Source of the DNA: Casuarina equisetifolia
Taxonomy: Eukaryota > Streptophyta > Magnoliopsida > Fagales > Casuarinaceae
Assembly (NCBI GenBank): GCA_028551475.1
Contig: CM052359.1
Coordinates: 702,001-766,000 of the forward strand
Direction: 5' to 3'
DNA length: 64,000 bases
This document shows positions 26,605 through 38,381 of the stretch, piece by piece (position 1 is the stretch's first letter; each line of letters opens with the position of its first letter). Under the pieces are notes generated by a model that saw nothing but the letters and a program-made list of their open reading frames with translations, had not been told where the DNA came from and made no database searches. The position numbers and the translations under genes are program-made.

Positions 26605-27820
26605 GGTTCGGGATTGGATCGGAGCGGATCGGGTTGCGTTTGACCCTTTTCGAATGGAGGGGACTGCGGAAGAAAAAAAGAAGCAGACGAACAAAAGGGG
26701 ATGATGGAGGAACGCTCAGATGCTTCGTGGCGCAAGCTTATTGGTGGTAGAAGGTCCCAATAATTGACCTTCGAATCTAGTCAACGATCAAATTTTTTTA
26801 CGAAACTTCCCATAAATCAACTCCAACGAAATCAAATAACAAATAAAATGAATACTATTTCTTCGTATATCATGGATTTTATTGTAGATTATAATTAATA
26901 TGATACATGAGTATTGTAATCATAAGCTCAGGCTATTGTAAAAGAGATCTAACACTTAAATAATAGGTTACATCAAAAATTTTATTTTTACTAATATGGA
27001 TTTTAACCAAAATAATTAAAATTCTAACTAAAAAGATCAACAAACAAGTAGAACATCCATAACTACTTATATGAACATAACCTCTCAATGAGTGTGCATC
27101 CTCTCCTACCTGATTTCATAATGTCTCCATTGTTGCCTAGCTCTCACCTTCCAATCCATGCACAAAGGTAGGATGAGGTGAAGAAATTTGAATTGGATTT
27201 GGATTAGCTTTGATACTAATTGTCACGGATTTGACTTCTAATCTAATAAGTAGAATGGCTTGACCTACTTATGCGATCATAATTTTTTTTTTACCTTCCC
27301 TTTATGAGGAGGATATATAATACATTGGCATTATATTTTTTTACAATATTTTAAGGTTTATAAACTTTGTGAATGATAGTATACAAAATTTTTGACCTAC
27401 AACTCATAACAAGATCTTATTTATGTCAATAGGTTAGTAGTTTAGCAACTAAATACTAATGGTTCAAAATCTAGGTGTTGGATTCTACTCTTCAGAACTC
27501 TTAAATCCCTTTACTCAATAAATTATTGTAAGTTTTTCTTCTCTAAAAGAGTTGAAGACCCATCTCTAACGTGAAAAGCCCGAACAATTTAAGAGTCAGA
27601 AAACATGAGCCGGATGCAATGGGCTGCTGTATCTAATTATAGGCTTGAACTCTGACTATGGAATTGTTCGTGGGCTCAACGTTTTGATCTTTGGTCTTTT
27701 GTAACCCATTGGACTGAGGAGTTCGGGGATGATTCCTCTCAAACCCTGCCAAAACCCTAGGAAATCCTTGATTAGCTCGGAATTGAAGCAGCCAAGCTCG
27801 GGAAGAAGAACAGGAGGAAA
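26605..27820. other. intergenic between divergent IDH and PPR genes
   Basis: About 1.2 kb, mostly AT-rich, serving as the 5' flank of both genes. No gene or defined element recognised. Confidence 0.6.
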
Positions 27821-29191
27821 ATGGGAAAGGTCCCTCCATCACTGCGTCCGGCAGTCGCAACTGTGCTGCAGAAAATGCAATCTGCTGTCGTTCCTGCAAA
27901 ACCCCATTACTCTCCGAAGAAACCCGCCAAGAGAACACCCCCATCCCAACTTTCCCCTCTCCCGCCGTCCCCTTTCAAAACCCCAAACCTTTCCGATGCC
28001 AAGAAGCTCTTCGACTCCATTATCTCCTCCAACTCCAAATTTCCGTTCGATCTTGGCTTCTACAACTCTGTGCTCCAATCCTACGCCTCCATCTCTACCG
28101 TTCACGACTCGATCGCGCTTCTTCGCCACATGATCAAGTCCCAGCCGTCCTTCTCCCCCGGACGGTCCACCTACCACATCCTACTCGCTCAGTCCTGCCA
28201 CGCACCCGATCCCACCCTCGCCTCTGTCCACCAGGCCCTCAATCTTATGGTCACGAATGGATGTCAACCTGATAAGGTCACCACAGATATTGCGGTTCGG
28301 TCGCTCTGCTTAGCAGATCGAGTGGAGCGTGCTACCGAATTGTTGAAAGAATTATCTTCAAAGCACACGATGCCTGATACTTACACGTATAATTTTCTTG
28401 TCAAGCATCTCTGTAAGTCCAGGTCTCTGAGTATGACCTATAATTTTATCGATGATATGCGAAACTCTTTTGATTTGAAGCCCGACCTTGTTACTTACAC
28501 AATCTTGATTGATAACGTGTGTAATACAAGGAATATCCGCGAGGTGACGAGATTGGTTAGTGTGCTTAATGAGGAGGGGTTTAAGCCTGATTGCTTTGTT
28601 TACAATACAATTATTAAGGGTTATTGTAAGCTTAGTAGAGGGATTGAAGCGCTTGGTGTTTATAATAAAATGAAGGAGGAAGGCGTGGAGCCTGATCTTG
28701 TTACTTATAACACTTTGATTTTTGGGTTGTCAAAGACTGGTCGAGTTAAGGAGGCTAGGAAGTTTCTGAGGGTCATGGAAGAGAAGGGTCATCTTCCTGA
28801 TGAGGTTACATATACATCGTTGATGAATGGGATGTGCCGGGAGGGGGATGCATTGGGTGCATTGGCATTGTTGGAGGAGATGGCAGCAAAGGGGTGTAGT
28901 CCAAATTCTTGCACTTACAGTACGCTGCTTCATGGATTGTGTAAGGCTAGACTGTTGGAAAAGGCAATTGAACTGTACGGAGTGATGAAATCAGGGGATA
29001 TGAAGCTTGAGACTGCAGCTTATGCTACCTTTGTGAGGGTACTTTGTAGGGAAGGGAGGATAGCAGAAGCTTATGAAGTGTTTGATTATTCTGTTGAGAG
29101 CAAGAGTTTAACTGATGTTGCTGCTTACACAGCATTGGAAACTACACTTAAAGCACTGAAGAAAGCAAAAGAACGAAGCCATGCTGCCTAA
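27821..29191 (+). CDS. P-class pentatricopeptide repeat protein (At2g17670-like)
   Basis: Intronless, 456 aa. A basic, Pro- and Ser-rich N-terminus of about 65 residues is followed by about ten 35-residue PPR motifs running almost without a break to the C-terminus. Typical units are VTYNTLIFGLSKTGRVKEA, VTYTSLMNGMCREGDALGA and CTYSTLLHGLCKARLLEKA. There is no E, DYW or SMR domain, so it is P-class. Such proteins bind organellar RNA and act in its processing, stability or translation. It resembles Arabidopsis At2g17670 (MGKIPPS-type start), which is also a neighbour of AAE2. The N-terminus could be an organellar transit peptide, but the target organelle and RNA are not known. The longer frame starting upstream at 27729 is in another phase and is not supported. 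Confidence 0.93.
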   Translation: MGKVPPSLRPAVATVLQKMQSAVVPAKPHYSPKKPAKRTPPSQLSPLPPSPFKTPNLSDAKKLFDSIISSNSKFPFDLGFYNSVLQSYASISTVHDSIALLRHMIKSQPSFSPGRSTYHILLAQSCHAPDPTLASVHQALNLMVTNGCQPDKVTTDIAVRSLCLADRVERATELLKELSSKHTMPDTYTYNFLVKHLCKSRSLSMTYNFIDDMRNSFDLKPDLVTYTILIDNVCNTRNIREVTRLVSVLNEEGFKPDCFVYNTIIKGYCKLSRGIEALGVYNKMKEEGVEPDLVTYNTLIFGLSKTGRVKEARKFLRVMEEKGHLPDEVTYTSLMNGMCREGDALGALALLEEMAAKGCSPNSCTYSTLLHGLCKARLLEKAIELYGVMKSGDMKLETAAYATFVRVLCREGRIAEAYEVFDYSVESKSLTDVAAYTALETTLKALKKAKERSHAA

Positions 29192-31932
29192 CTGGTATGC
29201 TTTCAAATGCTGTCAGACATCTCATTTGTTGTTGTGAGACAGATTTGGGTTGAATGAGATTATGGCTATGATGTCGAACAAATGATTTCAAGTTGATATA
29301 TGCATTGGTTCGAATGCAAACTTTTACCAGTAGCTGATTTAATTTAATTTAATTTTTTGGCTTTATTTTTACCTTAATCCTCCCCCTGTAATTTTTACCA
29401 TCTGGCATCAGTATACCACTCTATAAGCTTATTATTCAAAAAGATGGGTTGTCCCACATCACCTGTACACTGATATGGTGAGCCTTTTATGTGTACGCTT
29501 ACAAGTGGTTTTAAGGGGGATTGTGTTGGGCCTTGAACATGGTATTAGAGCTTAGGTTTCAGGGGTGCTTCTCCATTGTTTGTAAACTAGGTTCCCATGA
29601 ATGTTATTTTTCCCTACGCTTAGGATGAGCACATGTGTTGAAAATGATGTGGATGAGTAATTACGTTACTAATATCTTGGTTTAGTGTCTTTCTTATATG
29701 TAGGGGTAATTCCTCCCTTTTACAACAGGTTTTTAAGGAAAGATTGAGCTTTTTAACATTATTGTTGATCAGCTAATTTGAGGCCATATTGCTTTGTGTC
29801 ACCTTGTTATGTTACTTTTGTGTGCTATGTCGTTGCTAGTCTGATTTTTTTATGGAGCATTAGCTTCTATTACTGTAAAGCCAGAGAGTTTACTGGAAGC
29901 CACGCTCTTTCTGGAAGCCCATAATAAGGTCCTCTTTCTCTGTCCTCAAATGAGTATAGTATGCCATTGCCTTCAGCATTACTTTGACATCTATGATAAC
30001 CTATGATAGGGTGACAAAGAAGAAGAGGAAAACCAGGAGGAGGAGAAGGATCTAGAATACGTAAGAAATGAGGTCATAATAAGGGTTGTCTCATCTTACC
30101 ATCTTCTTTGAAAACCGTTGATAAGCCTTATGATTATGTTGCTAGCAATGTAGAAACTAGTGAAATTCTTTCCTTTTTTTCTTTCTTTTGTGTTGGAAGA
30201 GCTTATGCATATTTGTTAAGCTAATGGGTGTTTGTGATTTTCTTTATTGTCGATCGTTAAGGATTGCAGTGAACTTTGTTGTTCTTTTTTCACTAATTTC
30301 GTCCTCTATTGCTTAATTGCAGTAACTATTCTGGTTTTTGACTTTTGAGTTACAAAGAGGGAGAAAAAGGACTTGTTGGGTGAGAGGACACTGACTTTCT
30401 CCACAAAATTGTACTGCTTCGAAGGAATTGTTGTTGAAACTCACGAAATCTGGCCGGATTCTATGGCTTTCAGAGCTTCGGCATGTTCTAGAGGCCATGC
30501 CACCGGTCGATGCATCACCAACCAATTCAGACGAGTCTGCCATATTTACAGCTTTGTTCGAATGCTGAAAATCACGTGGTAAACACATTTGATGCTAGAA
30601 GAACTGTGCTTATTAATCTCTGCTTATAAAACTTCAACAGGAAAACAAGCCTCAGTATGCATGTGACACCATCACTCTGGGATTCTCCTGTAATGTGTTT
30701 GGCTAACAACATGCCACCCCAAATTGATTCTTTAATTGTGTATGTTCCTAAGATGGCCAACATCGGCTTCGGTCGGAACTTGTTATTTGTTATTAATAAA
30801 ATGTAAACCTTAGATGTATGCCATTGCTCCTGCATGACTCGTTGCCCCCCCAATCAGCACCCCTGAAATTCTCCTAGATATAATGCAATCTAATGCTCGA
30901 TGCTTGCCTCCATGAATCCCCATTACCCTAAAAACAGTCACCTCCTAGGACCATCTACTTGAGGAACATGATAACTAAAAGAAAGAATAAGATGTACTAA
31001 TGGTCGTGTCCTTGGGAGACAATGAAGGATTTAACACTATATTTCCTATGCCCTTGCAATATGTTGACCAATGTAAGCAATTAAACATAGACAGGTTGCA
31101 AGGTGGGTGGGCGGGTGGGTGGCCGGCCGGAGGAATTGTGAGGACATAACATCGTACAAGAACGTACATCAGCCTCACATCAACAGCTAAATATGAAAGG
31201 CAGCAATCCACTATTCTTTCTGCCATTTTGAGTGAAGATGCATCAAACTTTGGGGTTTGGAGTTTTTTTTTTTTTAATTTTTTTTTTTATAAAAATTCTC
31301 CAACACCTTTCATTGAATTATTAGATAAATAATTGTATTAAGAGTGTTGACAAATATTTAGGTCAATTGAGAGTAAATATTACTTGCAATCTCTTGGTCT
31401 TAAATTTAATATCTAAGTGAATGAGTTTGGATAGATCAATTAGGAGTAGTTGTTACCTTGAGTAGTAACTATCATTAATATCTTGATTTCGGATTTGGTA
31501 CTCAAATTAGTTTGGATGCATATGTAAAAATAAAAAAATAAAAGGTTATAAGTTAATATAATAAAGAAAAATATAATCAATCATTATATATGTAAAAAAA
31601 GTCTATTTTCTAAAAAATACACTTATAAAAGTAGATTTCATTACAAATTTAAGCAATATAAAACAAATATATTTTCAAATTGGAAAATTGTCCCATGAAG
31701 TCAATGACTTCATTAAGCTTCACGGTCGTGGATCACAATTTTAAGAATTTTAAGTACCATCATACTTCTAGAATAATCTTATTCCAAAATCTATATAGAA
31801 TAAATGAAAATGCATTATGGTTCTTAATATATATTTGTAACAAAAGTAATTATGTAGCCAAAAATTGTGGCGCACTATTGTTAGACGCTGGAGGGCACTA
31901 CCGCTGTCGTGTTCGTATATCGGATATCCGGC
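29192..31932. other. intergenic with a TRIM-like LTR fragment
   Basis: About 2.7 kb after the PPR gene. Apart from the LTR-like piece at 29450-29551, and a G/C-rich GGGT/GGCC tract near 31105-31130, I see no gene. Short open frames at 30313-30588 and 30975-31226 match nothing known. Confidence 0.55.
29450..29551 (+). mobile_element. possible TRIM-type LTR plus primer-binding site
   Basis: A 90-bp segment (29450-29539) starts TGTCCCACATC and ends TTGAACA, giving the TG...CA ends of an LTR. It is immediately followed by TGGTATTAGAGC (29540-29551), one base different from the initiator-Met tRNA primer site TGGTATCAGAGC. TGTCCCACATC is a common opening of short plant LTRs. No second LTR was found downstream, so this may be a fragment. 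Confidence 0.5.
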
Positions 31933-34273
31933 ATGGAAGGCGGCGAGCCCGGCGAATCGGCCGATACACGTATGACAACGATGTCGGAACATTTTTTCAG
32001 CGATGAAACCAACGAGCTGCCCTTCTCCATCTCTATCATTGAGGTCCTCTATCTTTTTCTTTTACATGAAAAAAAATCAAACCAAAGACAAAGTATAAAA
32101 CCTGGAATTTCATTCCTCTTGACGATGATAACGATTTCTCACTCAGAATATGAAGGAGGACTACGGCCTGTTTGTCTGGCCTTGCAGTGTCATCTTGGCC
32201 GAGTATGTTTGGCAACAGAGATCGCGTTTTTCCGGGGCTAGCGTGGTCGAGGTAAAGTCACTTTTGCTTCCGATAATCCAAATTGTACGCATAACAGTCT
32301 CAGTATTCGGAATCCATTAGAAAATTAGAGTAAGATTAACAGTAATTAGGATTTTGTAGCTTGGGGCCGGGACTTCCTTACCTGGTTTGGTCGCTGCGAA
32401 AGTTGGTGCTGACGTCACTCTCACGGATCATGCCAACAGTTTAGAGGTTTGCTTCCAAATCAATTGTAATTTATTATGATAATTATTAAATAATTGGGCA
32501 TATTCATTGTACTTATGAGTGATCAAACATCTTTTGACAATTCCTTGGGGACTATGCTGGGTACTGTTCTATCAAACTAATGGATTTGAAATGAAATGAT
32601 TGGCTTTCTGTTGCATCAACTACTTTTAAGATGCAGAAAAATCTGATTATGGGTGCTGAATGGTAAATGCTGTTTAGATAAATGTGATCAATGCTCGTCT
32701 GATCCTATCTTAATCACCTAAGAATTGTATATGGTGCAATAGTCTATGTAAGAAAGTTATCATTTTCACTCTGTACATGCTTTAGTTCTACTTTTATGTT
32801 TGATAAAGATGACCTTTTGAGTTTAGAGAAGAATCAGAACTTGGGGAGAGAGTTAAATTGGGTTGTTTCATTTGGCGCTTCAGGGACATCAGTGTTATCT
32901 TGTTGTTTAAATGAGTTCTCTTTTGTGACACAGTGCCTTCAGGATCAATAACTTGAACTCTGTTTTAAATACTGTTATTATGATGATTGCAACAAACGGG
33001 ATTTGCACTGAATTGCTTTGTTAGGTTTCATTGAATATTGACATTTACTTGGAACATATAAGTGAACTCAGTTATAGTTGTAAATATGGGTTGTTTCCTT
33101 TTCAACTGTCTTGTTAGTAAAAGATTCTGGGAAATCCTTTTGAGTTTGCCGAATATTGGACACGGTTTGTGTTAATATATAGAAGAACAACGTTCTACTA
33201 AGGTAATAATGGCTTTAGACATGAATAGGAGAGGCCTTAATGGAACCCTTTTAAGAGGCTATTATTCTTTCAAGTATCAACAGCGCCACAAACCAGTAAT
33301 GAGCTTTCAAGATATGGGCCTTCTGCTGCAAGATAGCCATTCTTTGTCACTCATGAGCTCTCTTAGCAACATTTGTTATTAGATGCCTTAAGAATTAGTT
33401 TATGTTTAAGAAGTCTATAAATAATGTCTTACAGTTCTGTTCTTTTGAATTACAGGTGATGGACAACATGAAAAGTGCGTGTGACCTGAACAAACTCAAG
33501 TGCAATGTAATACTTTTGCTGCTATCATTTTTCTGTATGGAAAAAATTGCCAGATCAAGTGGTTCCTCTGTACAAAGAGGGTGGAAATTTGCTCTAGTTG
33601 AAAAGAGAAATGATACTTATCTTTTACTTCATGTTTGTGATCCCATTGCTTAACGCTTGTCATCTAGAAGCATGATTTGAAGATATTGTCTCTTTAAATG
33701 GCTTTGGCCTCATTGAGTCACTTTTAAGGAGATATAGTACTATCTTGCAGGTACTAGGACTGACATGGGGAGTATGGGATGCATCCATATTTAGTTTGCA
33801 CCCAAAGATCATTCTTGGGGCAGATGTATTGTATGACACAAGTGGTGGGTCACTTGCCCCTTTTTTTTTGGTCTATTTCCTCTTTTGATTAAGCTAATGT
33901 AGATTTCATCTCCATTTGTAAGCCTTTGATGACCTCTTTGCCACTGTGACATTCCTGCTTGAGAACTCTCCTGGGTCAGTCTTCATAACAACATATCATA
34001 ATCGAAGGTATTCTTCGAGTCTGATGAAATATTACCATGATTCATGTGCACTTTCGTATACAGTTGAACCAGAATCATGTGTTTTTTTTTTCTTGTGATC
34101 TTTCCCCTAATAAATGCAGTGGACATCATCTTATTGAGTTTTTGATGGCAAAATGGGGGTTGAAGTGTGTAAAGCTTCTTGACGGCTTCTCATTCCTGCC
34201 ATTTGACAAGGCAGCTGGGTTGAGTGGTAACATTCAATTGGCAGAGATTATTCTGAATAACGCTCGGCCTTAG
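31933..34273 (+). CDS. METTL23-like seven-beta-strand protein methyltransferase
   Basis: SAM-dependent methyltransferase of the Methyltransf_16 family. Seven exons, 31933-32043, 32147-32251, 32360-32446, 33456-33506, 33751-33844, 33923-34007 and 34120-34273, join in frame to 228 aa. Motif I is VVELGAGTSLPGL, followed by ADVTLTD. The post-motif DVLYD lies in exon 5, and LFATVTFLL and SVFITTYHNRS in exon 6. KEDYGLFVWPC in exon 2 is the usual N-terminal block of the METTL21/METTL23 group. METTL23 methylates histone arginines in animals; the plant substrate is not established. Translation could begin at 31933 (MEGGEP) or 31972 (MTTMSEH); relatives I know start near the second. The last exon is partly duplicated just downstream. 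Confidence 0.88.
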
Positions 34274-34425
34274 GAAATAATGGCATTGGATTAGCATCTG
34301 GAATTTTCTCATTTCTGCAGTATGACAAGGCTGCCGGATTGAATGATGGCATTCAATTTGCAGAGGCTGTTGGAAATAACCAACGGCGATGGGCAACTAT
34401 CACATTGGGTTGTGGATTCTGCTTC
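34190..34425. repeat. tandem duplication of the last METTL23-like exon end
   Basis: The segment coding LPFDKAAGLSGNIQLAE (from about 34190) recurs 119 bp downstream as LQYDKAAGLNDGIQFAE (from about 34309). The second copy follows tttctgcag, a plausible splice acceptor, and stays open to a stop near 34517. The units adjoin, with a diverged linker repeated at about 34290 and 34410. Confidence 0.8.
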
Positions 34426-35514
34426 GGAAGGAAGAACTGTGCGAAAAACAACCTGGCATGTGCCCTCCTTTATTTCAAGTACAGATTCTGTCAACTTTTC
34501 TTGAGGTGGATAATATAACGAGAATGGAGGAGGGACTTGGATCATCCTTGGACAAGCCTCTTTGAGAGAAGCTTTGTTGAAGGAGGACCTGCTTACTGAA
34601 TTGTATTTCTAGATTTTGATGTTCTCACATTTTTTCTTCCTTGGGGTACATTTCCTACTCTGAAGTCCAGTTGTACAAGTTGGACTCAAGTGAAACATCA
34701 GAAAATACAATATGGCTTATTTCAGGTATTCGTTGTTATAACTACTCTTTTCTTTATATTCTTTTTCTCCTTGTTTATTGCTGATGACACAGAAACCAGC
34801 TTTTTAACTGCTTAGCCTGCGTTTTACGGAACTCTGTATCTAGTAATGGTTTACTAGAGCAACGCCATTCCTTGCTATAAGAAATGCCAAAATGTCAGGA
34901 AATGAAACCATGCCAGTGCACCAAGTTTCTGGTTCTTTCTTTGCTCTGTCAATGACATAAAATGCATGCAAGCAGACGTGGGTCGCCCATCCTTTTGAGT
35001 TTCACAACAGGCCCAAGTAGGAAAATAAGAAAAAACGGAGGGATAAGTTGAAATATATATCTTCCCCAATATTTCCCAACAAATAACAGCTTAGTTAGGT
35101 ATTGATTAGTCTCTATAGAACTCAGGCATAGGTTGGATCCCGTGTTACGTCGGGCTTCCTGTAAGATTGGCGAGTGGTCGGAAGTTGTCTGTTTCAATTG
35201 CTGCTGGCCCTCTCTAGTAGTTAGGCATGGGCTAGAGAGTTGGCCTCATGTTGGACTTGAAATTAAGATAAGGGGTAAACTAATAGTTTTACCCATTAGA
35301 ACTTTTCTTTAGATGTCTGTGAGTATGTGGTATTACCAAATCATCTCTTTTCTACGTTATTTGATGTTACTATGAACAAATAGAAAGAACTGTAAAAAAA
35401 TGAAAAATGATTGTTCCTAAGTGCTAAAAGCTTTAATAGAGTGAATTATTATTTTCTGAATATGAAGTGTTTTATTCTTAAAAACATGACATCTCTAGTA
35501 ACTCACTAGTATGT

Positions 35515-35570
35515 GATTCAGTTGGAGATCATGCCACCTAAGATTGGGGAGGTCCTAGGTTTGACACCCA
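35515..35570 (+). mobile_element. possible tRNA-derived SINE head
   Basis: The stretch reads gattcagttggagatcatgc (A-box-like), then gtcctaggtttgacac at 35551-35566 (B-box-like). The same 16 bases occur at 45431-45446. Target duplications and a 3' tail were not identified, so this is tentative. Confidence 0.3.
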
Positions 35571-37401
35571 AATCTCCCATAACCCTTTTACTTAACAAAA
35601 ACAATGTAACATGGGTGTTGTGTTCATTGTACTTTCCGTGTAAATTTTCCAACACGCAGGTTGTGTCTATAGGCATGAATATAAATAAGAAATTGAATTG
35701 GGACAACCGATGTTCTCCCACGGTTTCTGCAATTTGCTAGTTCTCCATGGACAGCGGTCCTTCAGTGCCTGCACATGTTTGAGAAAACCGGAGGCCTTCA
35801 TATGACCCATTTGGTGCCTAACGCTTCTTTACTCGTGTAAGTTCTGGGCATGTGAAGCTGAGTATGCTGCATGTGATTTCAGAAGCTGCAAGCAGAGTAA
35901 GCACAGTATGCTGCATATGGAGATGACCATGCTCTTTTGCTGGAGAATATTCTGCATTCTGAAAATTAAAGGCCAAACCATTCTGTCAATAAGCAGCAAT
36001 AAAAGCTCTTGATTTTTTGTAAGATGTCTAAGTCTTGGTGGCCAATAACTAACATTTGTGCCCGATTCCTTGCCTGCCATAGACATGAGTTCAATGTACT
36101 CACAAACACAATGAAATGCTTGCTCATTAGTTGAATACAAGCAGAAAACACTGGGGGGACAGGAAGTATCATTGCATAGATATGCATGTGACCCCAACAT
36201 CTGTTTTCGTAAGAATTTTAGGTCTTACAATTCGTCCAACAACCGGCCCACCCTCCCACTTTTCTATAGCAGTTGTCTGCGTTGGGCTCACTGACATCAA
36301 TTTCCAAGGCATCACAAATATCTACTGCTCAATGCTTCCTTGTCTCCCAAGGACACCATCTGTACTGTCTGCATCATGCAAGAGTCTCCGCCAGCAGAAG
36401 ATTCATAGGGGTACGGCATCTTAAAGTTTTTTTTTTTATTTTTTAATGTAAATAACTCCATGCTGTTCAATGAAGCAAGACATGAGCTACTATGAGTGTA
36501 AATGATGATGGCAAGAAAAACTACACGAGTCTATCTCATTATTAATGTTTCGGTCAATTGTTATCAATGCATCTAAGCTATCCTACTCTCTTAATAACTC
36601 ACTTTGATAGATGAAGTTAGGCTTTTTAATATCGTTTCAGAATCCAAGTTTCAAGTGCAAAATTCCATCATTTTGTGTATTTGGTCCCTATGAAATGTGT
36701 TTCTCTAGGTTTAAAATAACAAGACGCATTTAAAATAGTATGGATATATATTTCATGTTACCAATGTCTTCGTCTAGTATCATTCACATATGTTGAGAAT
36801 ACTTCCTTCTTTTAACAACTGATTTTAAGAGAAGAAATATATAGTTCTAACGATCACAATGTTCAAAATAATACTGATAAAGATTGGTTGAAGTTATAGC
36901 GGATAAACACAAATGAGGGCTCAAACTTATCCTTTATCATGTGCTGCTGTACTTCTAGTAAATTCTACTTGTTGGAACTTGATAATGGCATGGCCTCTCA
37001 ATGAGTGAAGGACTTCTAAAACTGCTCGAAACCTTTTGAGTCTCATAGAATTATCTTCAAGTGAATGATTACAGCGATGATTGGGGAGACAAGGAGGCAC
37101 CCAGGATACAGTTCTTTATTGCAGAAGATAAGAAAGAATGATGTTAAATCATGTTTTAGGAGAACTATTCTTGCAGCCATTGCCAGGCAAGGAGGCATAC
37201 AGCTCCTAAGGCATGAACCTCAAGTTTGCCTTTTCATAATAACGCCAAATTCTCAGAGAAGCAGATGTTGGCCGTCTCATGACCACACAAGATTAAACAA
37301 TCAATCTGGGGTCGAAGATTGTTGGCTGCGGACGTTACAACAGAATCAGACAGGCAAGCTGCCATCACATGCAGAACAGGCATGTTCTTTGATTATGTTC
37401 T

Positions 37402-37408
37402 TATAAAT
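37402..37408 (+). promoter_or_regulatory. TATA box of the DUF241 gene at 37.5 kb
   Basis: TATAAAT about 60 bases before the ATG, at the distance expected for a short leader. Confidence 0.55.
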
Positions 37409-37463
37409 ACAGCTTCAACAAGGGCAGCCTTCAAGCAACGTTTTTGAACAGAAACTTGTAAAT

Positions 37464-38381
37464 ATGGAAGCCTTTGCTGAACTCCGAGGTGCCCATCAGC
37501 CTGTAAGATCAATAAGCTGGCCTTCCAGGACGCACCCAAGTTCTGTCAGGCTCGAAGCAGTCTTAAGCAACGTGAAATCTTGCCAAGTTGCTTCACTTTC
37601 AGCAGCATCTCCCATCGGAGCTGAGACTATCCAAGCTGGTCTCGTTGGGCTTGCAGAGATGTACAATTGTCTGGAGGAACTTATCCAGTCTCCTCTCGCA
37701 AAGCAAGCTCTTCACCGCCATGAACATGGAGAGCTACTGGAAGAAGTTCTCGACGGATCAATCACGTTGCTGGACACCTGCGGCGCCGCCAGGGACATCA
37801 TCTTCACGATGAAAGAACACGTCCAGACACTGCAGTCGGCTTTGCGTAGAAAGGGTGTGGATTCAAGAACCGGAAGCTCTATTCATGCTTACATTCTCTT
37901 CAGAAAGAAGGTGAAGAAGGACATCGCAAAGTGTCTGAAAGAACTGAAGAGAACAGAAAGAAAAGTTTCTTCCTCTCCACTTCTCGATTCAGACCCCCGT
38001 CTGTCCATGGTGGTAAGGGTTCTGAGAGAATCCAGGGCCATCACTATCTCCATCTTCAGATCTCTTTTGCTGTTCCTGTCGCCGGCAACGGAGACAAACC
38101 CCGAGCGTTGGCGGTCATTGGTTTCGAAATTGAAGCCAGTAAGATTATTGACATGCGAGAAGGGCCAGAAGATGATCAATGAAGTGGGAAACGTTGACGT
38201 TGCCCTTTGTTGCCTCCACGGGCGTCTCAGAAGCAATAATGCTGAGGCCGAAGTTCAGTTGTCACAAAGGATGTTGGAAACTCTCCATCTCACCATTGAT
38301 GATCTTGAGAATGGATTAGACTCTCTGTTTAGGTGTTTGGTTCAAAATAGAGTGTCTCTCTTGAACATTCTTGCCCTCTAA
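37464..38381 (+). CDS. DUF241 family protein
   Basis: Intronless, 305 aa. Plant-specific DUF241 (PF03087) protein; molecular function is not established. The N-terminal signature R-S-I-S-W-P-S-R-T-H-P is a variant of the family's RSxSLPSRxHP block. It is followed by ALHRHEHGELLEEVLDGS, LDTCGAARD and LQSALRR, a helical middle with VVRVLRES and SLLLFL, then the closing LENGLDSLF and VSLLNIL. Length is typical (about 280-310). It is the most diverged member here and lies 2 kb upstream of the duplicated A/B pair array, so it probably predates the recent duplications. A TATA box sits about 60 bases upstream. Confidence 0.9.
   Translation: MEAFAELRGAHQPVRSISWPSRTHPSSVRLEAVLSNVKSCQVASLSAASPIGAETIQAGLVGLAEMYNCLEELIQSPLAKQALHRHEHGELLEEVLDGSITLLDTCGAARDIIFTMKEHVQTLQSALRRKGVDSRTGSSIHAYILFRKKVKKDIAKCLKELKRTERKVSSSPLLDSDPRLSMVVRVLRESRAITISIFRSLLLFLSPATETNPERWRSLVSKLKPVRLLTCEKGQKMINEVGNVDVALCCLHGRLRSNNAEAEVQLSQRMLETLHLTIDDLENGLDSLFRCLVQNRVSLLNILAL

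Larger units (their letters stand above)
34426..37463. other. intergenic with a possible SINE-like segment
   Basis: About 3 kb with no convincing gene. A tRNA-like stretch lies at about 35515-35570. An open frame at 37065-37406 overlaps the presumed promoter of the DUF241 gene and resembles nothing known. Confidence 0.5.

Noticed and set aside
26261-26750. Long plus-strand open frames over the IDH first exon
   Set aside because: They lie antisense to a GC-rich, clearly coding exon with correct splice sites; their translations match no family.
37065-37406. 113-codon frame just before the first DUF241 gene
   Set aside because: It overlaps the presumed promoter and TATA box of that gene and matches nothing known.
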